Positions 9,193 to 15,445 of a stretch of 64,000 nucleotides of DNA are shown piece by piece. Position numbers and translations under genes: made by a program. The DNA comes from JBBSUQ01 sp964389755 (GTDB taxonomy: Bacteria > Bacteroidota > Bacteroidia > Flavobacteriales_D > Crocinitomicaceae), in contig CAYMEW010000015.1 of assembly GCA_964389755.1 (NCBI GenBank), positions 21,655-85,654 on the forward strand. Reading direction: 5' to 3'. Within the stretch, counting starts at the first letter, position 1. Every line of letters starts with the position of its first letter. Under the pieces are notes generated by a model. That model had not been told where the DNA came from. It was given only the letters and a program-made list of their open reading frames with translations, and ran no database searches.

Positions 9193-9687
9193 ATGGATCT
9201 ACAGACTAAAATATTACTTATTTTAAATTTATCAATTGTCATTGCATGTAATGCCGATCATAAAACAAAATGGGAGGCTAAAAGAAAAGAAAACAAGCAC
9301 CATACGTATGTTGCAAAAGATGATAGTATTGACGTACGCCTTAGTAATATCTGTCTTGAACAATACAGACATATGTCGATTGTCGTATTATACCTGAGAG
9401 CTGCTCCACTTAATAACGAGATGGATAGTTTGCTTGAAAAAACAGACACAATTTTTTTAAGGCAGCACGGTAAAATTTATGAATGTTTGGTTTTTGATAA
9501 ATGGGATAATTATCACAAAAAAATGGTTTTGCGTTACAGAACCGATAGATTAAGTGAAAAGGAGTATCGTGACTTTTTGAAAGAAGCGGATATAGATGTT
9601 CGATTTAATAATATTAATCAATGGTTCCGGTTGGATGAACGCAATTCCACCAAAGGCGTTGTACAAAATGATCTATATGAAGATTAG
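9193..9687 (+). CDS. Predicted lipoprotein, unknown function
   Basis: An upstream ATG at 9139 gives 18 extra residues without a signal character. Starting at 9193 (MDLQTKILL) gives a clean signal peptide with lipobox VIAC and a 164-residue product. The mature part is charged and mixed alpha/beta, with no recognised motif. It is the last gene of the AT-rich run; the base composition rises sharply after it. Confidence 0.6.
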   Translation: MDLQTKILLILNLSIVIACNADHKTKWEAKRKENKHHTYVAKDDSIDVRLSNICLEQYRHMSIVVLYLRAAPLNNEMDSLLEKTDTIFLRQHGKIYECLVFDKWDNYHKKMVLRYRTDRLSEKEYRDFLKEADIDVRFNNINQWFRLDERNSTKGVVQNDLYED

Positions 9688-10011
9688 ATAGGTAGTGTAC
9701 CAGGGCAACCCCTAAGGAACTCTCAGAATAGACATTCGAATTCCGAAGGAAGCAAAGAAGTTATTTTCGAAATTCCGTAGTTTTGGTAGTGTCCCACACT
9801 ATCACCTTTAAAATTTTAGCAATTAACTTTCTGACTTACAGTCTGTATTCTGGCTTTTTACCTGTCAACGAGTGAAGGTAATCTTCTTTTGTTTTTGGTT
9901 TTTAGTTATTCCGAAACAAAAGTGATTGCCCTTTTACCCATTTTCACCCACCTGCGCATTCACCCCCGCAAAGTGGCGTATTTTACCGCGCACCATCCAA
10001 ACCCTTCGGCT
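9688..10011. other. Intergenic region with short palindrome and repeat copy B
   Basis: No gene is visible. TAGTGTCCCACACTA at 9787-9801 is a perfect 6-base inverted repeat around CCC, and GGTAGTGTAC occurs near 9690. These resemble insertion-sequence ends in style, but no transposase is present. The 61-bp repeat copy B occupies 9953-10013. Confidence 0.5.
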
Positions 10012-10013
10012 TA
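9953..10013. repeat. 61-bp intergenic repeat, copy B
   Basis: This is the partner of 8005-8065. Its right end runs into the TACTTTTG -7 element at 10012-10019 that probably serves the DinB gene, so the repeat occupies the upstream promoter region here. Confidence 0.7.
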
Positions 10014-10019
10014 CTTTTG
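10012..10019 (+). promoter_or_regulatory. TAnnTTTG -7 box for the DinB gene
   Basis: TACTTTTG matches the Bacteroidota -7 consensus exactly. It lies 72 bp before the ATG chosen for the DinB gene and argues against a start at 10017. Confidence 0.55.
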
Positions 10020-10091
10020 TGTTATACCCTAAACCGGTCCTGCGCAGCACGCATTTTCTGTAGGTTGCCGGGATTTGTAAAACACGGAAAC

Positions 10092-10595
10092 ATGGAGGAT
10101 CAACGGCTAATAAACGATTATGAAACGGTTACGAAACAGCTCCTGCAACTGCTGGACGGACTCTCGGAACAGGAACTGAATACGGTGCCCTTTGAAGGAA
10201 GCTGGACCGCCGGACAACTCGGGGATCACCTGCGTCAGGCCTACGGAATCACCGAACTGCCGGTTGAATACCACGCTACGGAGCGCGACCCGCTGCAACA
10301 CGAAACGGCTTTGCATTCCATTTTTGATAACGATGCGGAAAAGTACCGGTCGCCCGAAGCAATTCTGCCGGCAGATCATTATTTCGACAAAGCACGGCTC
10401 ATCGGGGAGATCCGCGAACGCGCCGAAGCGTTGCAAACAGGCATGTCCGACCATGGAACGGAGGAAGTAAGTGCATTTGACTTTCCCGGGCTGGGGGCAC
10501 TCACCGGTTACGAACAACTCGTTCTGGCAACGGTACACACCAATCGGCACAACAGACAACTGGAAACGATTATCGAACGGTTAAAAAACGGCTAA
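10092..10595 (+). CDS. DinB-family protein
   Basis: An open frame begins at 10017, but the first 25 residues are atypical and overlap the promoter, so I place the start at 10092 (MEDQRLINDYE). The 168-residue product is a four-helix protein of the DinB type: GSWTAGQLGDHLRQAY carries the first metal His, and TVHTNRHNRQL near the C-terminus carries the other two, as in DinB/YfiT hydrolases and thiol transferases. It is probably a cytoplasmic metal-dependent enzyme of unknown substrate. The next gene starts 1 bp after its stop. Confidence 0.8.
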   Translation: MEDQRLINDYETVTKQLLQLLDGLSEQELNTVPFEGSWTAGQLGDHLRQAYGITELPVEYHATERDPLQHETALHSIFDNDAEKYRSPEAILPADHYFDKARLIGEIRERAEALQTGMSDHGTEEVSAFDFPGLGALTGYEQLVLATVHTNRHNRQLETIIERLKNG

Positions 10596-10596
10596 G

Positions 10597-10953
10597 ATGA
10601 CTGAAAAAGGAAAATGGTTGCAGCGCTTCAATGAAGCCTTCGCCAAACAGGATGTCGATTACATCCTGGAGCAGGTAACGGACGACCTGGAATGGAAGAT
10701 TCGCGGAGACCGCACCATTCGCGGGAAACAGGAATTCGAACAGGAGTTGCAGCGCATGAAGGAAATGCCGCCGGCGAAATTTCAAATCGGGCACATCATC
10801 ACTCATGGGAACACGGCTGCCGTGGAAGGAGAAATGACCTGTAAAGACCAGTCGGGCACCGAAAAAACGTACGCTTTTTGTGACGTCTACGACCTGCGGG
10901 GATTCAAAAATCCGAAGATAGCCCGGATGATCACGTTTATCAGCGAACTTTAA
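10597..10953 (+). CDS. SnoaL/NTF2-like protein
   Basis: The 118-residue protein opens with a helix containing WLQRFNEAFAKQDVDYIL and the segment VTDDLEWKIRGD, followed by strands with AVEGEMTCKD. This is the order of a SnoaL-like NTF2 cone fold. These small proteins are polyketide cyclases, isomerases or binding proteins; the substrate is not evident. It follows the DinB gene by 1 bp and precedes the VOC gene by 48 bp, so all three are probably one transcript. Confidence 0.75.
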   Translation: MTEKGKWLQRFNEAFAKQDVDYILEQVTDDLEWKIRGDRTIRGKQEFEQELQRMKEMPPAKFQIGHIITHGNTAAVEGEMTCKDQSGTEKTYAFCDVYDLRGFKNPKIARMITFISEL

Positions 10954-11001
10954 GCGGAAAAAGCTGTTCAATGAAGCATATAATTCTGAAAAAGAAAGGC
11001 C

Positions 11002-11385
11002 ATGTTAAAGCAATCAAAAGCATTCAGCGGGTTTTCCGTGAACGACCTCGGGAAGGCCAGGCAGTTTTACGGTGAAACGCTCGGACTCGACGTCAAAGAA
11101 AGTGAAATGGGCATGCTCGAACTGCACACGCCAGGCAATAACGGGATCATTGTCTATCCGAAGGAAAACCACGAAGCAGCAAGTTTTACCGTACTCAATT
11201 TCCCGGTAAGCGATATTGAGGCCGTGGTGGACGACCTGAGTGCGAAAGGCGTTGTTTTCGAACAGTACGGAGAACCGATAAAAACGGATAAGAAAGGCAT
11301 TTGCCGCAACGAATACGGTCCGCTGATCGCCTGGTTCAAAGATCCTGCGGGAAATATTTTGTCGGTATTACAGGATCGAAAATAA
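11002..11385 (+). CDS. VOC/glyoxalase-family protein
   Basis: The 127-residue protein has the paired beta-alpha-beta modules of the vicinal oxygen chelate fold: FSVNDLGKARQFYGETLGLD at the N-terminus and IAWFKDPAGNILSVLQ at the C-terminus, with the metal-ligand position in the last strand not clearly His/Glu. It could be a dioxygenase, glyoxalase or resistance-type protein. Its last 41 bases are copied at 11785-11825. Confidence 0.85.
   Translation: MLKQSKAFSGFSVNDLGKARQFYGETLGLDVKESEMGMLELHTPGNNGIIVYPKENHEAASFTVLNFPVSDIEAVVDDLSAKGVVFEQYGEPIKTDKKGICRNEYGPLIAWFKDPAGNILSVLQDRK
11318..11358 (+). repeat. 41-bp direct repeat, copy 1 (in VOC 3' end)
   Basis: The sequence matches 11785-11825 at 40 of 41 bases. 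It encodes PLIAWFKDPAGNI. The second copy belongs to a truncated VOC paralogue. Confidence 0.9.
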
Positions 11386-11392
11386 ACGTTTC

Positions 11393-11412
11393 TAGCCGTT
11401 TCTTAACGGTTA
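11393..11412. repeat. 20-bp dispersed repeat, site 1
   Basis: TAGCCGTTTCTTAACGGTTA occurs here and, identically, at 43244-43263 inside aroA. A 17-base version lies on the other strand at 54481-54497. It can fold as an 8-bp hairpin with a TCTT loop (one G-T pair). It sits between the VOC stop and the HMG-CoA reductase breakpoint. Confidence 0.7.
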
Positions 11413-11422
11413 TCAGAAATAA

Positions 11423-11683
11423 CTCCAGGGTTCCGGCCACGCAATAAACGGATTCAATAGTACCTTCTTTTTGCATGTAAAGCGGACCGACCAGTCCGAG
11501 CGGAATCTCAACCGAGCCCACAAAGGATTCGATGTTGTGTTGCAAATCATAATGATTGAGGCCTGTTTTACGGATCTCACTGCAATTCAGGTCCAGTTTC
11601 GCAAGATGTTCGAGTCGCAGGTCAATTCCTTTTTGTGTAACCAGCCCGCGGCCCGGCACTGTACCGTATTTCTCCTGTTCCAT
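11423..11683 (-). pseudogene. HMG-CoA reductase, 5' fragment
   Basis: From the ATG at 11683 the protein reads as the N-terminus of a class I hydroxymethylglutaryl-CoA reductase. NIESFVGSVEIPLGLVGPL (about residues 50-68) corresponds to the family motif ENxIGxxxIPVGVAGPL, and VYCVAGTLE matches the following strand. After that Glu (near 11423) the similarity ends abruptly; the frame runs on into the VOC gene without family features. The catalytic Glu, Lys, Asp and His regions are all missing. A TATTTTCG element upstream suggests the original promoter is retained. A full copy, if present, must be elsewhere. Confidence 0.8.
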
Positions 11684-11753
11684 AGTGGTAATTATGGTTT
11701 AAGGTTTTAACGAAAATAGGAATTCTTTCCGAATGCTTTTCGTTAATAACACG

Positions 11754-11846
11754 CGAGTTTTTGCACGATATGGAGAGAGTCATCGTCCGTTGATCGCCTG
11801 GTTCAAAGATCCTGCGGGAAATATTCGTTCAATACTGGAAGATTAG
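11754..11846 (+). pseudogene. VOC paralogue, 3' remnant
   Basis: In frame with the stop at 11844-11846 this reads FFARYGES then HRPLIAWFKDPAGNI and RSILED, corresponding to the C-terminus of the intact VOC gene (VFEQYGE, PLIAWFKDPAGNI, LSVLQD) with about 13 residues deleted in the middle. The 41-bp near-identical core indicates a recent duplication of, or recombination with, the intact gene. Confidence 0.75.
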
Positions 11847-11884
11847 TAGAAAAGAGCACCCTGGTCGAATGCTCTTTTCAAAGT

Positions 11885-12919
11885 TTATTGCGCCACGCTC
11901 CAGTTCATTACAAAAATGCTGTCGTTGTTGTCCTGGTCGTCACCATTTTCGGTTTTGATTGTAACCGTAACATAAGGACCGTTCTGTGCAATTACCGGAT
12001 CATTTACAGTGGGTTGCTTAAACGGACCGTCCGGGCCATCCGTGGAATAGCGGAAAGTAAGAGACGCCGAAGCGGCCGTTTTGGAGTTTACCGTGACGAG
12101 CGATTGCCCGTTGCTTTTCAGAGAAACGTTTTCCCCGGTTCCGGAAAACACGATCGGGTCGTATCCTTCAATGGCCACTGAAACGGTTTCATAGGCTTCC
12201 GAATAAGAGGTTCCTGAAAGTGAGATCATCGTATTTTGCGGGATTTCAATAACGGTAGCGTCATTGAATACACCGGGACTTATATAATTTACGCTGCCAA
12301 CCGGTGATGCATTGTTCTTTACAGGAGAACTGTCGTTCCCGTTTTGGGCGTCAAAGGTGAAATACCCTACCAGTCCGGATTCATTTCCGCTTAATGGCTG
12401 GTTCATCGTCGACTGGATTTGTTCCTGCGAAAGCGCCTTGTTCCAGATCCGTACTTCATCAAGCTGTCCGGAAAACTGGTTGAACTGCTCTTGTTGCTGT
12501 GCCACCGCACCGATGAAAAGAGCAATGGAATTGTTGACATCAATCGGAGGATTCATGTTGTTCCGAACACTGGACGGAACCGGGGCGCCATCCAGGTAGA
12601 TCGTTAACTGGCTGGATTGTCTTACACCCGTCAGGAAATGCCAGTTTCCGTCCCGGATCGCAGTTGCCTGTGTATCGATTTCATAGAAACCGGATCCGTT
12701 GTCGGTAGCCAGTTTGATGCTTCCGTCCGATTTGATGACCAGCAGGAATCCGCCCCAACCGCTTCCGCCCTGCGTGGATTTTCGGGAGATAACGGTGCCG
12801 GAAGCAGTGGTTTTTACCCAGCACTGAAGTGTAAAATCACCGGTACCGAAATTGTAGGCATTGTTAGACGGTGCCGAGAGGTAGGAAGGATTTCCTGAAA
12901 GATTTAATGCATAACTCAT
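11885..12919 (-). CDS. LamG/concanavalin A-like domain protein
   Basis: The 344-residue protein starts directly with a LamG-type jelly-roll (about 1-190): FTLQCWVKT, NWHFLTGVRQ, LTIYLDGAPVP and GQLDEVRIWNKALSQEQI are the typical strand signatures of LamG proteins that bind carbohydrate or protein ligands. A second beta-rich domain of about 130 residues follows. There is no N-terminal signal peptide and no T9SS tail, which is odd because the three genes before it encode proteins with signal peptides. It is the last gene of the four-gene operon, 44 bp after the metzincin-like gene. It may be exported by a non-Sec route or stay cytoplasmic. Confidence 0.8.
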   Translation of the reverse strand: MSYALNLSGNPSYLSAPSNNAYNFGTGDFTLQCWVKTTASGTVISRKSTQGGSGWGGFLLVIKSDGSIKLATDNGSGFYEIDTQATAIRDGNWHFLTGVRQSSQLTIYLDGAPVPSSVRNNMNPPIDVNNSIALFIGAVAQQQEQFNQFSGQLDEVRIWNKALSQEQIQSTMNQPLSGNESGLVGYFTFDAQNGNDSSPVKNNASPVGSVNYISPGVFNDATVIEIPQNTMISLSGTSYSEAYETVSVAIEGYDPIVFSGTGENVSLKSNGQSLVTVNSKTAASASLTFRYSTDGPDGPFKQPTVNDPVIAQNGPYVTVTIKTENGDDQDNNDSIFVMNWSVAQ

Positions 12920-12963
12920 ACATCTTGTTTTTTGAAGTGAATATTAAGGGTTAACTGTTTGTG

Positions 12964-13971
12964 TTATTGTCCGCAGGATTTTGCAGGAGCCTGGAGTACG
13001 GTTTCAAAACGCACTCCTTCCGAGGCCTTGAAGCCCGGGTTTAACGTGATCTTGTCGGCACATTGAAATAGTACGTTTGCCGAATCCGTGATGACATACG
13101 TGTTGCCCGTACTTAGCGTCTTTTCGGCTGTTGCCAGGGCGATATTACTCCGGTCTACCGTATCGCGTAGCTGAAACTGATTTTCGGGCACACTTTGAAA
13201 CGAACCGATCAGTGCTGCATTTTGATTAAGTACACGCACGTTGTCGTTGACGCCGGGTAAGCCAAGTGCCACGCCGTAATATGTAAGGTCGGGACTGGAA
13301 AAATAAGGAATGATATTACACGGGTCGGGAAGGCTGTCTTCCGGGCCGTCCGTATCTCCACGACAAAAATCATCGTCGTCTACCCCGAGTATCGTGCTGA
13401 AAAAAGCACACTCGTTAAATACCCAGTCGAAACCATGGCCGTAGGAGTAAACGGATCCGGAGTTTCCCGCTCTTGAATTATAGGCATGTGCGCATCCATA
13501 CAGGTGGGCAACCTGGTGGCTGAAGGCAAAATTATTCAGCATGCAGTAAAAGTTAACCGCGCAATAAGCCGTTTCGGATGTCGCCAGTGTATTATCCAGG
13601 TAAGGCAAACCGCAGAATTCGTCGTTCGCGAGAACAATAACAGCAACGTCCGCGTGATACCGCTCCCGCAAACTGTCAATGTAGCTACTGGATTGAAACG
13701 CATTCAGGTCGTTCGCAAAACAATATGTTTCGTCTTCCGGTAGCAGTACCGTTCGCACCAGGACGGATTGCTGTTGGACATTGCTGTACACGTAGATCGT
13801 ATTCATACTGTTGACAGCATCAACGATCGCGCCGGTTATTTTGCTGTCACTTCCGAGACTGTCGGCAGCGTCCTGTGAGTAGGCGACCAGGATATTTACA
13901 TGACAATCCTGGGCGCTGGCCTGGCAAACTGCGATGATGCAAGGTATAATCAACTGGAATAGTTTTTTCAT
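12964..13971 (-). CDS. Secreted metzincin-like protein with Glu-to-Gln in the zinc motif
   Basis: A signal peptide (MKKLFQLIIPCIIAVCQASA) precedes a domain starting VNILVAYSQDAADSLG, as in secreted peptidyl-Asp/reprolysin-like metallopeptidases. The zinc motif HExxHxxGxxH appears as HQVAHLYGCAH: all three His and the Gly are kept but the catalytic Glu is Gln (codon 13513-13515, CAG). A C-terminal domain (about 260-335) contains ITLNPGFKASEGVRFE, a repeat common in Bacteroidota extracellular proteins. Eleven or more Cys suggest disulphides. It probably binds zinc and a ligand without normal peptidase activity. It lies 13 bp after the hydrolase gene in the operon. Confidence 0.75.
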   Translation of the reverse strand: MKKLFQLIIPCIIAVCQASAQDCHVNILVAYSQDAADSLGSDSKITGAIVDAVNSMNTIYVYSNVQQQSVLVRTVLLPEDETYCFANDLNAFQSSSYIDSLRERYHADVAVIVLANDEFCGLPYLDNTLATSETAYCAVNFYCMLNNFAFSHQVAHLYGCAHAYNSRAGNSGSVYSYGHGFDWVFNECAFFSTILGVDDDDFCRGDTDGPEDSLPDPCNIIPYFSSPDLTYYGVALGLPGVNDNVRVLNQNAALIGSFQSVPENQFQLRDTVDRSNIALATAEKTLSTGNTYVITDSANVLFQCADKITLNPGFKASEGVRFETVLQAPAKSCGQ

Positions 13972-13984
13972 AATTCCGATTTAT

Positions 13985-15445
13985 TTATTCTCCGTGGCAA
14001 AAAATGGATTTAGTGAGGGTAGTCCCTTCGTACCATTCGTATTGTAGCGTATAATAGCTGCGTTGTGCAATTGGGAAACCATTGTTAACAGGTGCGACTT
14101 TCAGGACGATATCCCCCAGTTGAATAGGAACGGCGGCTGCATCAAATAAAAACAGAGAGTCGCCGTTGGCCATTACATGCGTTTCCAGTGTGTCGGCGAG
14201 GTTCACGGGGCGGTCGGTAGCGACCCAGCTTACACTTCCGGAGGTATTTCCCTGCCGGGTATTGATATTCCGATACTGGAAATGGAGTTCAGTCATCAGA
14301 AACAAGATCGTACTGTCGTGGTTGAGGGAATCCAAATTCCAGTTCGTACCCTGTATCCGGTCAATGATTTCCTGGGTCGGATGTCCGAATGTAGCCTGGC
14401 TTCCTGCGGAAATAGCGATAAATGAACTACGCAGGGTATCTAGAAAAGACTGGTTGGTACTGCAACAACTTCCGTGGTGACTGATTTTCTGAGTACAGAC
14501 ATGGCCGTGTGCGGAAACAGGCTGTTGGTAGATGATGGAAAAAGCCTCGCTGATCGGTGTTTCGATGTCAAAATAATTGGAAGAACAGCTTGTGCATGTT
14601 CCGTAAGAACCATTATATCCGCCCACATCTCCAGCCGTGTACCAGCGAAATGCGCCGTACTCGAGCACCCATCCGATCCCCCAGTTGTTCGGGTTTTTAC
14701 GGCGTGTACGTAAATTAATTTTCCAAAGATCTTTCAACGTGTCAGCTACATTATAAGTATTGTCCGGTGCTCCCGGATAATAGACTTTCGAGTCTGCAAG
14801 TATCAATCGGAGTCGCACGGGAGTTCCGTTGGCGTCGGCGCCAAGATCTACGTAGCCGCCGAGAGACAGGTTTTGGGTCACCGGCAGGGGAGGAGGATAT
14901 ACGCCCGAAGGTGAAATGGTATTGACGGCAAACGGGTTTCCGGCAGTTGTCGTTCCAACGGCGATACGCCTGTTCCCTGCCAGCGATTTGTAATGATCGT
15001 ATAAATCCGTCCCGGAAGTCGGTAGGTTATTTCCTTTATCGAGCACTGTATAAAAACTGACGTGTGCTGTGTCTCCCAAAACACCGGTATAAACCTCTCC
15101 GCATTTTCTTTTTTTATTACCGATTTTCGTGTAAAGCGATTCTTTTTGTCCGACAAGCCCGCCAATGTGATCACTGTGGTAGTGTGAGGCAATCACATAA
15201 TCGAGGTAAATCTTCCCACCCGCATGTTTGGCGTGTGTGTCGAGGTATTCGATGACATTTTTATTTTGGTTGGTTTCACCGGCATCGAGCAGGATCGAAT
15301 ACTGGATTCCTCCCGTATTATTCATAATATTAATAAGTGCGGCATCTCCCGTTCCGACGTCGATCTGGTGGATCTCAATTTTCGATTGAGCGGAGACGGT
15401 TTGAACGAGCGCAAAGCATACTAGTGCGCGGATGTATCTTTTCAT
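13985..15445 (-). CDS. Secreted ComEC-like metallo-beta-lactamase-fold hydrolase
   Basis: The 486-residue protein has a signal peptide (cleavage near VSAQS) followed by a ComEC/Rec2-type metallo-beta-lactamase domain. IHQIDVGTGDAALI opens the fold, SHYHSDHIGGL is the HxHxDH site, WYTAGDVGG supplies the later metal Asp, and KISHHGSC plus FGHPTQEII match the ComEC C-terminal motifs. In ComEC this domain is linked to DNA processing during uptake; free-standing secreted versions are uncharacterised and may act on nucleic acids or other phosphodiesters. About 90 C-terminal residues form an additional beta domain. Its start overlaps the fibre gene stop by four bases. Confidence 0.82.
   Translation of the reverse strand: MKRYIRALVCFALVQTVSAQSKIEIHQIDVGTGDAALINIMNNTGGIQYSILLDAGETNQNKNVIEYLDTHAKHAGGKIYLDYVIASHYHSDHIGGLVGQKESLYTKIGNKKRKCGEVYTGVLGDTAHVSFYTVLDKGNNLPTSGTDLYDHYKSLAGNRRIAVGTTTAGNPFAVNTISPSGVYPPPLPVTQNLSLGGYVDLGADANGTPVRLRLILADSKVYYPGAPDNTYNVADTLKDLWKINLRTRRKNPNNWGIGWVLEYGAFRWYTAGDVGGYNGSYGTCTSCSSNYFDIETPISEAFSIIYQQPVSAHGHVCTQKISHHGSCCSTNQSFLDTLRSSFIAISAGSQATFGHPTQEIIDRIQGTNWNLDSLNHDSTILFLMTELHFQYRNINTRQGNTSGSVSWVATDRPVNLADTLETHVMANGDSLFLFDAAAVPIQLGDIVLKVAPVNNGFPIAQRSYYTLQYEWYEGTTLTKSIFCHGE

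Noticed and set aside
9787..9801. TAGTGTCCCACACTA as an insertion-sequence end
   Set aside because: No transposase, no matching second end and no target duplication are visible.
6280..10013. Integron-like cassette array in the small-gene run
   Set aside because: No integrase in the window, and the inverted repeats do not show the attC core pattern; gene spacing varies.
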